This document shows positions 10,746 to 21,066 of a stretch of DNA of 64,000 nucleotides, in pieces; position 1 is the first letter of the stretch, and each line of letters opens with the position of its first letter. The stretch lies in NCBI GenBank assembly GCA_015501595.1, contig JADNRX010000095.1:1-64000 (forward strand). The letters run 5' to 3'. A model generated the notes under the pieces. The model did no database searches and had not been told where the DNA came from. It saw only the letters and a program-made list of their open reading frames with translations. The stretch comes from Hymenopellis radicata. Its lineage: Eukaryota; Basidiomycota; Agaricomycetes; Agaricales; Physalacriaceae. The position numbers were made by a program, and so were the translations under genes.

Positions 10746-10860
10746 GATGGTGGTTCTCGACAAGAGGCGCGTCTGGCTTGACTTGTAGAAGGTCCAGCCA
10801 AATACAACCAAACTCTATCGATCATATTTATTTCCGACATTCAAATTTTTCTTTTAGCTA

Positions 10861-11430
10861 GATCTACCATTCCTGTCGGCTGAATGTCGCGATGCTCGTT
10901 CCACACAGGACTCTTCGAGTCTCTTCTTGCGAGCGGGTAAGGTCTGAGTATATCGTCTCCCTCGATTGGCTCTAGCTGTGCCTGGCTGTAACAGGCCAAG
11001 CGGTGTATCAGAAATCCTGCTTGGACACTCGAATTCCCGACGACTTTTCTTCCGAAATGAGGGAGAGTGCTTCTGGCAGTGGAATTCGCTGCGGAGACTG
11101 GGTGGAATCGTGCAGACACATGCGCCTCTGGTGTACTATCGCGTTCCTGTCGCCTTTGGGCTGTCGTGGACGACCAGTTGCTGGAGCGCTGAGCCTTTCC
11201 AAACTGCGTTGCCCATAAGGTTGAACGTACGAGGGCCGTCACTGGTGGTCTGCATGTCGTGTTAGGTTCTGCTCTTGAGTGCACTTTGCGGCGCGCCGAC
11301 GTCTAGCGTCGGCGAAAACTCGATTCAGACTATTCTTGGTCAACAGGACCAGTTAATTTTTTCCTCGTTCTACTTCCTTCGGGAAGTCTTCAAGAAGCGA
11401 AATACGATTATACGGTATGCCATTTCAACA
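10861..11430. repeat. dispersed repeat R, copy 1
   Basis: About 570 bp, closely matching 13735-14400 in the same orientation. Shared landmarks are CTGTCGGCTGAATGTCGCGA at the left, the CTCGAATTCCCGACGACTTT block in the middle and GAGTGCACTTTGCGGCGCGC at the right. Reading frames differ between copies because of indels, so the conservation looks nucleotide-level, not coding. Near the right end is a hairpin ACTTC-C(TTCG)G-GAAGT, present in both copies. I find no terminal TG/CA, TIR or duplication that would define it as an LTR or DNA element. Confidence 0.7.
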
Positions 11431-11734
11431 TTGTGCGATTGTAATGATCTCTTCATTCATTGCTTAGATCTGCGCCACTTCATTTTCCGTCCTGTACGAT
11501 CCTGGATGGATTGTTAAATGTATGTGGGGTTTTCTTAGATTATCCGCTCGCCTCTATTTAGTTTGTGTTTGTATGAATCACGTATGGAGGTTTCTTTGAC
11601 TGTTGCTACGACAGTGACTACTCTAACGGTGTAAGCTGCGCTCCTACTTATCCTTTCGTTGGTCGATGTATGCGTGTTTGAGCCTGGCTGGCTTTGAAGA
11701 GATGTCGCGGTGATAAGAAATGGTCCTTTGGACG
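11431..11734. other. stretch between repeat R copies 1 and 2, no gene seen
   Basis: No supported reading frame and no recognisable repeat. It separates repeat R copy 1 from its degenerate copy. Confidence 0.35.
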
Positions 11735-11900
11735 TCGTCTCCCTTGGTTGACTGGCCTGGCCAAGCTAGGACACTCAAATTTCCGACGACTTGTTTTGGA
11801 AATGAGGAAGAGTTTATTCTAATTGAAATCTCCTACAGAGATTGAAGCTTAGAGCGCCACTCTTTTAGTGCTCCTCAAGGTTGAACACATAAAGACCAGG
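11735..11900. repeat. dispersed repeat R, degenerate copy
   Basis: A shorter version of the central block of repeat R (GGCCAAGC, GACACTC, then TTCCGACGACTTGTTTTGGA and a GAAATGAGG stretch). It lies downstream of F-box copy D and extends the R family to three copies around that gene. Confidence 0.55.
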
Positions 11901-12104
11901 ATGCACGCGGATTATATTCTGCTTAGACAGACATACTATTTGGCGCACATATAATACTAGTCCTTAGTGTGTTGGCCAACCCTTGCATGGATTGTGTTTT
12001 GCTTGAAAGAAGTGACGATTGGGTAAAATCGACTTCGAGAAAAAATAAAGTACAAGTACATGGTATAAACACTTCTTGAAGTACACCAAGAGACCGCCCG
12101 CGAA

Positions 12105-13252
12105 TCACAACTCCCATTTACGAACCTTGTTTTCCCAACCACTCCCAAACCGATCCTCCCACATCTCATTCAGCTGCTTCCTTGCTCCAGCGCCGACGTC
12201 CGTCCAGCCATCGTCGTGTTCAATAGCTTCCATATTGACGACATCGAACCGGTCACCCGCCCAGACCCCTCGGTGCAGATCATGTTCGGTCGCGTACGCC
12301 ATAGCCATGCCGGAATCGGTCGACCACGCAATGCGCGCTAGGACGAGACTCCCAAATGACATGTAGTAAACCGATGCATCAGCGTCTGACTTCAGAGCGA
12401 GTGCATCCTGGCGAACGTAAACCTTCTGTGAAAGGTTGCGCAAGACGCAATGCCTTTCGGGGACATATTTCCTGACGGACTGGGGAGGTCGAGCCAAGCG
12501 CCGAAATCGTACTTGAACAATGGCAGGAACTCAGGCAAGTCATTCGCGGGTTCATCATCCAAAGAGACTCGGGACTTCTTCAACCTCTTTTGACGTTGGC
12601 GAGACAAGGGATTCCTTTTAGTGAGCTTGCAGCGCTGGGTGAAGTTACAAGTGTGAGGCCATTGCCTTTTGCAAAGGCTTTGGCTGAACTCGCCGAGCAG
12701 TTCGTTGATGCCGTAAGGCGCACAGTAGTGACGATAAAAGTATGCCGTAATTAGCAACTCGAAATGTTCATTGGTGATAAGACCATCCGGCCGATCCTGG
12801 GTGTCATCGCCCATGCAAATAAGACGATCACCGCTCCAATCCTCGGCGTGGCGGACGTGATCCATGTACAGCGCTTTATAATGAGAAAGTCCAATCCTCC
12901 AGAAGTGCGAGGCCGTCAAGCAGAACGCAACAACGTCCACGGGGTCGCGTAATTCAGAAAAGATTGCATCTTGGAGCTCGCACGGTAGGTCACATATGCC
13001 CGTTCTACTGGTACAATAAGCGCGTAAGAAAGATTCAGATAGCTCTAGCACGTACTGGGAAGACTTATACTTGCGAGCCTCTATGTAGGGCTGCCCCTCC
13101 AAGGGATCTTTGGGGAACTTGACAGCAGCCGAAGGCAGGAGCTTAGCAAGAGAAGCAGCTTCCCTTCCTTCAGCAAAGGCCAGACCAAATTCTTCCGTAA
13201 AACCCAGTTTCATCCCCTTGTCTATGTTGTAAATGATCCATGACTGCCCCAT
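12105..13252 (-). pseudogene. F-box-like family protein, copy D (single frameshift)
   Basis: Start at 13252 (MGQSWIIYNIDKGMKLGFTE). The family intron is 51 bp here (13005-13055), a multiple of three and without a stop, so the unspliced frame runs straight through and a naive ORF call would add 17 false residues (YVLELSESFLRAYC...). The splice signals are identical to those in copies A-C. Exon 2 has the F-box-like LPCELQDAIFSELRDPV, GDRLICMGDDTQDRPDGL and later LRNLSQKVYVRQDALALK, MSFGSLVLARIAWS and the terminal WENKVRKWEL. One base is missing near 12485, between YDFGAWLD and the LRNLS block; otherwise the gene is complete. A recent lesion or a sequencing error fits better than long decay. Confidence 0.72.
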
Positions 13253-13734
13253 CGTGGGCAGAGATAGCGATGGTGTTGGTTAAACAATAAGAGTGACACT
13301 TGGCACAGTGACACAAAGGAAAGGATCGGATCACGTGGTGAGAACGATCGCTCTTCGAATTTCGCGTTGTCGCGTCTTTTAGATCTCTGAGTCTGAGTCA
13401 TGCACATTGGAGTCCATAGCCATCCCAGTCAGGAGCTCTGCGGTAAACAGAGTTATTCTGACCTCCAATGCATCGGTGGCCCCAAATCCGACTTGGCAGA
13501 GTTTGTGTGTTGCCGCGGCGGCAAGCAGGATGGAAGCAGAAGAAACCAGCGGCCGAGCGACCTGCTTTGCTTGTCATTGTCGAGTATTGAGCGGGTAGGT
13601 ATAGAATTCAGATTCTTGATTGGTGGTGGTGGTGGAGGATAACTCTCGTCTTGCGGATAAGACGATTATCCCGAGGGCACAGGCAAACACGACCAAACTC
13701 AATGTATCAAAATTATTTTCAAGTTCGCACTTGT
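13253..13734. other. promoter side of F-box copy D
   Basis: Nothing supported apart from the regulatory side of copy D. Short plus-strand frames at 13400-13642 have no motif and no homologous partner at the other repeat. Confidence 0.35.
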
Positions 13735-14400
13735 TCATCTCCCTTCCTGTCGGCTGAATGTCGCGATGCTCGTTCCATACAGGACTCTTCGAGTCTCTTC
13801 TCACGAGCGGGTAAGGTCTGAGTATATCGTCTCCCTCGATTGGCTCTAGCTGGGCCTGGCTGTAACGGGCCAAGCAGTGTATCAGAAATCCTTCTTGGAC
13901 ACTCGAATTCCCGACGACTTTTCTTCGGAAATGAGGGAGAGTGCTCTTGGAATTGGAATTTGCTGCGGGGACTGGGTAGAACCATTCGGATACACTCGCG
14001 CCTCCGGTGTACTATCGCGTTCGTGCGGTCGCTGTGCCGCCGTGGGTGGTACTTCGGTGTGTGGCTCGCAATGTTGCACATGCTGCCGACATGCTGGATC
14101 TTCGCTCACAAGTTTCTACGTCACTGAACGATCTAAATGTAGATCGTATTGTGTCCTCTGGGTTGAACGTATGAGGAACATCGCTGGAGGATACACGCGG
14201 TGTCGGTTCTGTCCTTGAGTGCACTTTGCGGCGCGCTGACGTTCAGCTTAGTGCTAGCGTTAGCGAAACTCGATTCAGACTATTCTCGGTCGACAGACCA
14301 GTCAATTTTTGCCTTATCTTACTTCCTTCGGGAAGCTTTCGAGAGACAGGCGCGATACTCCGGTACATTTCGTACGCCCTTCCAGTCGTTTGATACTAAT
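13735..14400. repeat. dispersed repeat R, copy 3
   Basis: Direct repeat of 10861-11430 with small indels, including an inserted segment after the CGCGTTCGTGCGG point. It keeps the same landmarks and the C(TTCG)G hairpin near 14330 (ACTTC-C-TTCG-G-GAAG). With copy 1 it brackets F-box copy D, which suggests that gene and repeat were duplicated or moved together. Confidence 0.7.
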
Positions 14401-15219
14401 AGGTTTCCTTCAAGTTTCTCTCGCCGATTTTGCGTATTGTACACATCGCGGACTATGGAACATTTTTGAGGACTCCATTAACTGTTTATTGTAGTACACA
14501 TCTACCTATAGATTCTGCGCTGTCGTAGACAAGTATCTCCGAAAAGAGCAGGATTCCAAAAATTGTGCAAGCCGCACCTCGCCCACCCAAGCTACAATCC
14601 TGCCCGACATACCCCTTCCATGTGTCAAGCCCACAGATAGATCGTACTCTAGGGCGAGCTGCCTCTACAGCCGCACCCCCATCTGGGCGCACGAATGTGC
14701 ACTAGAGTCCTCGTGAATTCCGAAGAAACCAAGCAAGACTCTCGACATTGACCTGAAGGGGAGTACGAACAGGATGCTAGAACCATCGAATGTAGAGTCT
14801 GCCTGACTCTTACTCTCTACCACGCTCGATGTAAGCGCCGGTAGCCCCAAAGACTCCGTAAGATAGAGTGCGTTCATATCGCCGCATAGGTGGTGGGTGG
14901 GCATTTGAAAGAGGCGAGGATCTGACTGCTTATATATAACCCAATGTGACTCGAATGATGGTAGAAGATTCGAGTAGACTGATTAGATCACTTTCGCAAG
15001 TAGCGGAGATGACGGGTTGGCGAAGAGGCGAGTGCCGTTTTGGGAATAGGCGCTCTTACGTACGCATCATGTGACAGGCAGGTCCGCCAATCCGCACTTT
15101 CCCTCTTGCCCCCAACGTCGCACACAGCGAGCACGACAGCCGTCGACGTTCCAGAGGTCGTCCTTCTTTAAGAACATAATTAAAGCGATACCACAGCATA
15201 TTAACGACGACAACGATCC
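14401..15219. other. intergenic with a weak minus-strand small ORF
   Basis: A 79-codon minus-strand frame (14904-14665, MPTHHLCGDMNALYLTESLG) has a TATATATAA-like box about 25 bases upstream (near 14929-14937) but no recognised motif and no splice partner I can defend. Upstream of 15220 the sequence is a GC-rich promoter without an obvious TATA. I would not call a gene here without transcript data. Confidence 0.25.
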
Positions 15220-16961
15220 ATGACGATTAACGAACTATACACTCTTACGACCTTATTGCCCTCGACGTCCTTCAGTCTCGCTTACTCTCTACCTCTCTTA
15301 CTCCTCTCTTTCCTCCTCACGTTCTCCGGCACATTTTTTACCTTGGATCGCACACGACAATTTGCCCCAAAGGATGATATCGTTCCCGGTGCCTTCGATT
15401 CTCCCAAAAAGAAGCTCAGATGGCTCTTGGAGGGCGGCATTGGCGGTCTAGCTATCGGCTATTCATTCGGAGGTATGTACGAGAACACGTTGATAGGCAA
15501 GCTGCTAATTGTCTTGCAGTGCACTTTTCGACATTCCTTGCTCTCATGATCCCCCAGTTATCGTCCGCGAATGCATTATCGTCCAAGTCCTTCCTTGCGG
15601 TCTGGATTCTATCATCACTGGTCACCACGTTCCTCGCTGGGCGCTGGAAGTACTGTGCCCTTGCGCTGGCTGGTATATCGGGAGGGTATGATACTCGTTA
15701 TCACTCTGGCTTCATTCTGACGTCAAATGCAGGACTCTCTTTGCGCTTGCTCTCTCGGTTATCATCCACCCTTCGCTGCTCACCCGAGTAGTCTTCATAT
15801 CCATATGCATACCCATTCTCACCATCTTTTGCATGCTACCCCTCGCGAAATTCCAGCACGCATCTCTGCGGTTTGCCACCGCTTCAATGGGTGCCTTTGG
15901 AATCGTTCTCTCCATTGCTATTCTTGCCGACATCCCGGCCTGGGAAAATGTATGGGAGAGACTCTGGGTTAGCGCTAGCATCGAATGGGGCACTACCCAG
16001 GAGAAGGGACTCAGTGCAGGTTTCTGCCTATTCTTGTCCTTTGGCATGCTCTCCGACTTCTTCCTGCGCAAGAAATTCGGCGAATGTCCTGACGAGGTAA
16101 GCGTTCTTCAATCACGCGCGACCCTTCGCTGACATTTTGTAGAAATGGGACAGTTATCTCGCCAACTACGCAGCCAATCTTCCCAACCTTTCTGATCGCG
16201 CGGGCACATTCAAACCATTCAGTTCGGCTTGGGATCGTATCTTTAATTCCCCACAGAAAGGTCCAGCGGAGATTATCTTCCCAGATGATAAAGCGACTTT
16301 GACCTCATCATCTCCTTTGAAGCTTCACAAGTACGACTCGCGGTCTCCATCATTTGAAGTTCCCCCGAGTCCCGGGTTCTTGAAAAAGGCTCGTTCAACC
16401 AGGAATCGTGAAGCGCGATTCCAGGCACGGATTGGAAGGAAGAATCGGGAAGCAGTCAAGTTCCGACCTTTGGGCGAGTTGAGCTCGGATTCAGAGGACG
16501 ACTACTTTAAGCCTCAGCGACCTTGGCTGAGCCAGAAAGCCTCCGTGTCATCGACAACCCCGACGTTAGTGGAAGGCGAGGTGGACTATGACAGCGAGAA
16601 GGACGTTATTGTGAAGAAGCTCGGCAACGTACCAGAATACTCTGATTACGAAGAGGATTTGGGAAGCCCCAAGAAGGCGCAGCGTCGTCATGATAATAGG
16701 AAGGACGTTCCGAGCTTTATACAGCGTGGACTTTCATCGTCGAATTCCAACTCGGCGACGACTGTGGCTCCTACGGGCGCAGTGCCTTATACGCCGTCAC
16801 TAATGAAGGCTTTAGACCGGATAGCGGAGGCGCAGCAGGATGCCTTCAACCATGGGCCATCACCGACGGCGGCGGCGGCGGATGGTCTCCCGCAGGTGCG
16901 GAGAACGGAGAGTTGGGATGATTTTTGGAAAGATGTTAATGAGAAGAATGGGAAGAGTTGA
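15220..16961 (+). CDS. multi-pass membrane protein (DUF4203/TM7S3-like), 533 aa
   Basis: Four exons (15220-15472, 15520-15685, 15733-16096, 16143-16961) with introns of 46-47 bp close exactly at 533 aa. The first ~260 residues hold about seven hydrophobic segments: near the start (FSLAYSLPLLLLSFLLTF), a Gly-rich one (GGIGGLAIGYSFGG), then FLALMIPQLSS, FLAVWILSSLVTTFLAG, LFALALSVIIHPSLL, ISICIPILTIFCML and MGAFGIVLSIAILADI. The C-terminal half is hydrophilic, with basic (KKARSTRNREARFQARIGRK) and acidic Ser/Asp stretches, ending WDDFWKDVNEKNGKS, probably cytosolic. Arrangement and the Gly-rich helix fit fungal DUF4203 (TM7S3/TMEM198-like) proteins; this is a family-level impression. Molecular function unknown. 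No lesions. Confidence 0.75.
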
Positions 16962-17569
16962 GTGCTGGAGCTGGAGGTCTACATAATGGGTTTCATGACA
17001 CGTACTGTCTCGCTAGGAGCGGTACAATGGGTATTTATCTTCACGATGCTTTACGATTTATTATTTTATATCACTATTTTGTTGTAACACACAGCGTACC
17101 GGATTTGCCATGTTCCTGATTCCAAGGGAACGGCTCTTCAATTCCGCTGGCTAGCTCATGAAGCTGTATTTGCCGAGGGTGAGGACGACGATCTCTGCTG
17201 GACGAGGATGGTGCCACCCGGACGCGACGACACTGGCAGGGCGCGGACAAGCCGTAGCCACGCATACGACGCGGAAGACACATACTTACATCGAGGACGA
17301 CACTGGGCCAGGAGGACTGAGATGCCGACGCAGGACCGAGGAATACACAGGGCGCTGACGATACCTCCTGGAAGAATTCGTTGCAGCGAACTGTTAGTGC
17401 TCGCAGACATTCTTTGCGGCGTGATGGATCGATCCGCCAATCCAGATCAATGGCAAGGCGCTAATATTCTCCAACGGAGAGCTCACTGATAGACAGACAG
17501 ATAGATAGATGAGTGGTTGTTTTAGCCTAATTGGAGGGAAAATGCGTCTATTCCAGCGTAATTATCATA
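16962..17569. other. intergenic between convergent genes
   Basis: GC-rich spacer with overlapping long frames on both strands (for example 17208-17489 plus, 17440-17156 minus). Neither has a motif, and the overlap suggests stop-poor composition, not genes. The 3' UTRs of both convergent neighbours presumably end here. Confidence 0.35.
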
Positions 17570-18264
17570 TCAATCGTCCTGTGCGCGCCATTTCATGTCA
17601 GTTTTTCCTCTTCATATCTAGAAAACTCACGAGGGAATAGATCTCAAAAATGGCAGATTCATCTGCAACCTCGATGGTGAGGAGAAGAAACTTGTTGTTC
17701 AATGCGAGCCGAGAAGCTGAGTTCGTTTCAAATCGGCTAATAAAGCGTGTTCAAACAAGAGATCCCACTTCGAAAGTTACGGCAACTCACGCGTAATTCG
17801 CAGCACTGGCGCCGGCGATTCTGCTCCATATCAGCTTGAGAACACACCGGTACGATGATGGAGAAGTACACACCCCGAGCCATGGACATCCCAAAAGGCG
17901 TACGTCTGGTCATCGACCCATTGCGCCACAACGCGTACGTCGGGGTAAAATATCTCGTTGGATCCGAGGACGCCCCACTGCCCGCTGACGCCGGGGATGA
18001 TGTTGGCTACGACGTCGCCAGAGTTGGGGTCGGTGAGGTTGCCGCTGCACACACCGTAAGTTCGCGTTTATGAGTTTGAGATTGCTGAATGTAGACCCAC
18101 CCGGTAAACGCGTAGAGCGCCCGCGGCCCGAAGGGTCCCGGGACGAACCCGATGCTGTCGTTGATGAGCAAGGCGCCGTCGAAGATTTTCGTGAATGTTG
18201 GTTGGGCGAGGGAGGTGGCTGCTAGTGAGAGCATGGAGGTAAAGACGCGCTTGTTGAATATCAT
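17570..18264 (-). CDS. secreted DUF3237-like protein, 159 aa
   Basis: Five exons (18264-18101, 18044-17874, 17820-17791, 17736-17631, 17578-17570) close at 159 aa. The N-terminus MIFNKRVFTSMLSLAATSLA is a signal peptide with likely cleavage before QPTFT. Mature sequence: GGNLTDPNSGDVVANIIPG, a YPDVRVVAQWVDDQTYAFW segment and GIAGASAANYARFET. The order (Gly-Gly-x-Leu-Thr-Asp, a Val-Pro-Gly turn, Asp-x-Arg then Asp-Asp) fits the DUF3237 beta-barrel family, which in Agaricomycetes includes secreted members. Exons 3 and 5 are only 30 and 9 nt. TATAAAG lies at 18308-18314, about 44 bp upstream of the Met. Enzymatic role unknown. Confidence 0.75.
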
Positions 18265-18306
18265 AATGTTCTGGGAGTGGATACGTGATAGAAGAGCGAG
18301 AAGCGT

Positions 18307-18314
18307 CTTTATAC
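18307..18314 (-). promoter_or_regulatory. TATA box of the secreted DUF3237-like gene
   Basis: GTATAAAG on the minus strand, about 44 bases upstream of the start codon at 18264, in an otherwise GC-balanced promoter. Confidence 0.55.
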
Positions 18315-18694
18315 CCTCGCAAAACCAAATGTGCCTGTTTAACGCGCCACTTGGCCAAACGATTCGGTCATGGCGTTGAAACGCGTGAGGCCCGCGTCTT
18401 GCTAACGAACAACGTGATCTTATGTATCGACTTCAACCCGGCATTGACTGAGAAAGGCGAAAGACAGATCGGAGGCGCACAGAGTGTATAGCGATTAGTG
18501 CGGTACGACCTCAGGGTATTGGAAAGACTCGTCTATTGATAGAGAAGTAGGCGAGAGGATGACACTGATCTGATGAATCCGTGCGATGAGCTCCGACTCG
18601 GAAAGAACCTGCGTAGTGACTTTCGTCGGAACTTGTCATCTTTTCATGACCAGCCTTTCGATCCCGTTAGGCCAGGACTAGTATGCGCTCCCCT

Positions 18695-19261
18695 TCACGC
18701 TCCCTACAAAATGACCACAATGAGGACGCGTATGTGGATCTTGATAAGAGACAACACTCACCAAACGCAGCGTAGGGTAGGGCGAAATATGCGGAACCAG
18801 ATCCCTCAAAATATGACCGCGCTCAATGACCGACGTGTAGATATTACTCCACGTCACCTCTGGGGGCATATCAAACACCCCAGCCTCTTCCAAGTCGTTC
18901 AGCACGAGGAGCACCCAAGCCGCGCATGTCCACCCTCCGGACCCGCGATGAGCACCCGATCCTGTGGTTCCTGGGCGGTGTGCGTGCGCACTATGCTGTC
19001 AATCAGATCGTGATATGCCCGCTGCTCGGCTTCTGAGCTCGTCAACTCGAGAAGGTCGACGACGCCGACGAGCGTGGGCTCGACCAGGGAGGCGATGGAA
19101 AAATGCCATTGGTAGTTGGACTGTTCGCCCTGGAGCTGGTAGATCCTCACGTCGCTGGTATCCCAAATTGGTTCGGGAGATAGAGCGAGTGCCCAGTGGA
19201 AGTAAGGTGTAGGGTGGGATGGGTCTTCAGCAACCCAGTATAACGCAATGCCGAAGCGCAT
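18695..19261 (-). CDS. unrecognised Agaricomycete-type protein (MRFGIALYW), one frameshift
   Basis: Start at 19261: MRFGIALYWVAEDPSHPTPY, then FHWALALSPEPIW, a DVRIYQLQGEQSNYQWHF strand pattern and helices. The frame breaks near 18932 at a G run (GAGGGTGG). Adding one G would give EGWTCAAWVLLVLNDLEEAG. A 58-bp intron (18704-18761, GTGAGT...TAG) precedes a 9-nt last exon ending in TGA. Corrected length 169 aa. The alternating hydrophobic pattern and the central Cys-Ala-Ala-Trp-Val-Leu suggest a small globular alpha/beta enzyme or effector-like fold, but I do not recognise a family. Its upstream region is duplicated in front of the next minus-strand gene. Confidence 0.55.
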
Positions 19262-19319
19262 GCTAATTGTGTATTCCGATGACGGAGAAGCTTTTTTCCA
19301 GACGCGTGATAAGCAGGAG

Positions 19320-19440
19320 ACTCAGGAAATACAGAGTATGCTCGGACTAAGAGCCAGTTGATTCGAAGATCATGATGGTGGAAAGCCGGCCGACCGAAAG
19401 AGGAAAGCTCTTCAATCTTTTGGACTCCGACGAATCAACT
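19320..19440. repeat. duplicated upstream segment, copy 1
   Basis: About 110 bp (landmarks AAGATCATGATGG, CCGACCGAAA, CTTTTGGACTCCGA) repeated at 20735-20830 with about 80% identity by eye. Each copy lies upstream of a minus-strand gene, at similar distance from the two start codons (19261 and 20596), although the proteins are not alike. Confidence 0.65.
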
Positions 19441-19951
19441 TTCATCGCGTCTAATAAGCCTTCAAAGCTTCAAATGCGAAGTATCGCGATGCTTCGGATA
19501 TATTCCTATGCCGCTCTTAAGCGTAAACACTGCGGGTTTATGCTTTATTGTATAAGATTTCGCGAGGCTAGCGCCACAATCACGGTGATGAGTGCCATGC
19601 TTACTGTGATGTAGGTAAACATTAAAGACTAAAAAGCTCGAGACTTCACAAAAAGACGTCATCGTGTGTTAGCGCAATGCCATACAATGGGCTACGAAAT
19701 TGATGAGGAGGGATGCTGATGAGGGATGCAAATCATGATTGCGATAAATTACCGCGATGAGCAGTGCATCAAAACAAGGAAGACGTGGATGGATTGTAGT
19801 ATAATTTCATCAGAAAGCAACTGAAATGCAAGCGCTAAACTTACAGGAAGAATACGTGCGACATTTTGCTCAGTGGATAACTAAAGGCTATCTATCTATC
19901 GAGCGGATGATCAGCATCGAGTCGGCGTCGTGTAAAGAACATACAAGTCAC
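19441..19951. other. intergenic, no gene seen
   Basis: AT-richer spacer. A plus-strand frame at 19826-20236 is the antisense shadow of the next gene. No repeat or RNA gene recognised. Confidence 0.4.
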
Positions 19952-20596
19952 TTACCAGAAATCGGTTGTAGCAATGAGCTCACCATTGTCCCGCTTAAAG
20001 AACACCCTTTGACACCACTGCCAATGATGGAAATCCAGAAACCACCTCGGCTCCCTCTCCAGCCCGAAGAAGTTCTTAACCTGCTCTATAATGTCCGCAT
20101 CTGGGGTCTCATTCCCGTTGTCATAGCTGTTCGTCAACGACAAACACCCCAGGTCGTTATCCTCCCTCCGAAGAATATCCTCAAGACACAGAGTCCAAGG
20201 TTCGGGTATCTTCAACTCCTCCTGCACGCACACTAGGGTCTTCTCTTGATGGAAGGCTTCGTACACCTCACCTGTCGCCGGGTTTTTGATAGTCCCGTAA
20301 ACAAGACAGTCAGGGTGTCTGGCACGGAGCGTGGAGACGAGATCCGCTGTAAGCATCGGCCACCCGAAGTTGAACTTTGGGGGAGAGTAGTGCAAGCCAA
20401 TACGCGCTTTCCATCCGGACGGTAGCTCGTTCAGATTTTCTAACGCTACAAGGGCAGCCACAATGCCTTCCTACGAACTCTCAGTTTCGACAAGCCAATG
20501 CAGACTCTTTCATACACATACACGAAAGCCAGCGACCTTCTTTGAGACAGGGCGTAGAGCCATTGGAAAACTTTCAATTAGTTGTTTGGTGGACAT
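19952..20596 (-). CDS. unrecognised protein, about 197 aa
   Basis: Exon 1 20596-20522 (MSTKQLIESFPMALRPVSKK, 25 codons) is joined by a 51-bp intron (20471-20521; GTATGT...TAG) to exon 2 20470-19952. The upstream start is preferred over the internal Met at 20461 because the splice phase is perfect and exon 1 adds an amphipathic helix. The body has LPSGWKARIGLHYSPPKFNF, helix-rich segments and a Trp/Phe-rich end (RWFLDFHHWQWCQRVFFKRD). The stop TAA overlaps a strong GTAAGT donor (TGGTAAGT), so a short extra 3' exon is possible. I do not recognise the family. It shares its upstream repeat, but not its protein sequence, with the neighbour at 18695. Confidence 0.6.
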
Positions 20597-20734
20597 GAGA
20601 GCGATAGACGTGCTGGGTGATGGAAGCCAAGTGATGAAATCGACCGCGTCTCAGATATCAGCAAACAATGCGCCACGCACGTGCTGCTCACAATCATCAT
20701 CCTACACAGGACCTACAATCGAACAAAAGATTCT

Positions 20735-20830
20735 GAGCATGGTCGGCCTAAGAGCCAGTCGAGTCGAAGATCATGATGGCGCAAAACCGACCGAAACAGG
20801 AAGGTCTTTTGGACTCCGAATCCGTCGACG
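20735..20830. repeat. duplicated upstream segment, copy 2
   Basis: Second copy of the 19320-19440 repeat, with the same order of landmarks (AAGATCATGATGG, CCGACCGAAA, CTTTTGGACTCCGA). It lies about 140-230 bp upstream of the start at 20596. Confidence 0.65.
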
Positions 20831-21002
20831 ACAAACATCACGGCTCAAGAGGGATGCACTTAACTGCACGTTCGTTATCACGTCAGTTTTCGCATCGAGG
20901 AAATTATACTATAATCAAGTTTACAGACGCATCTTACTTGCGTGGCCAATAATCGATATGGAACAGTGTCACTCGTCCCAATACTCCCCCCATCTCCTCA
21001 GA

Positions 21003-21066
21003 CCCCTCACGTCGATGTCCCGACATACCACATACCCCTCACGTCGATGTCCCGACATACCACATA
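21003..21066. repeat. 32-bp tandem duplication at a gene's 3' end
   Basis: Two perfect copies of a 32-bp unit beginning CCCCTCACGTCGATGTCCCG, with a degenerate third start after 21066. It lies at the very end of the minus-strand gene below. Because 32 is not a multiple of three, the second copy is read in another frame and supplies that gene's stop codon (21007-21009). Confidence 0.9.

Noticed and set aside
10861..14400. Repeat R as a pair of LTRs with F-box copy D inside
   Set aside because: No TG...CA ends, no primer-binding site or polypurine tract, no gag/pol, and the enclosed gene is an ordinary family member in the opposite sense.
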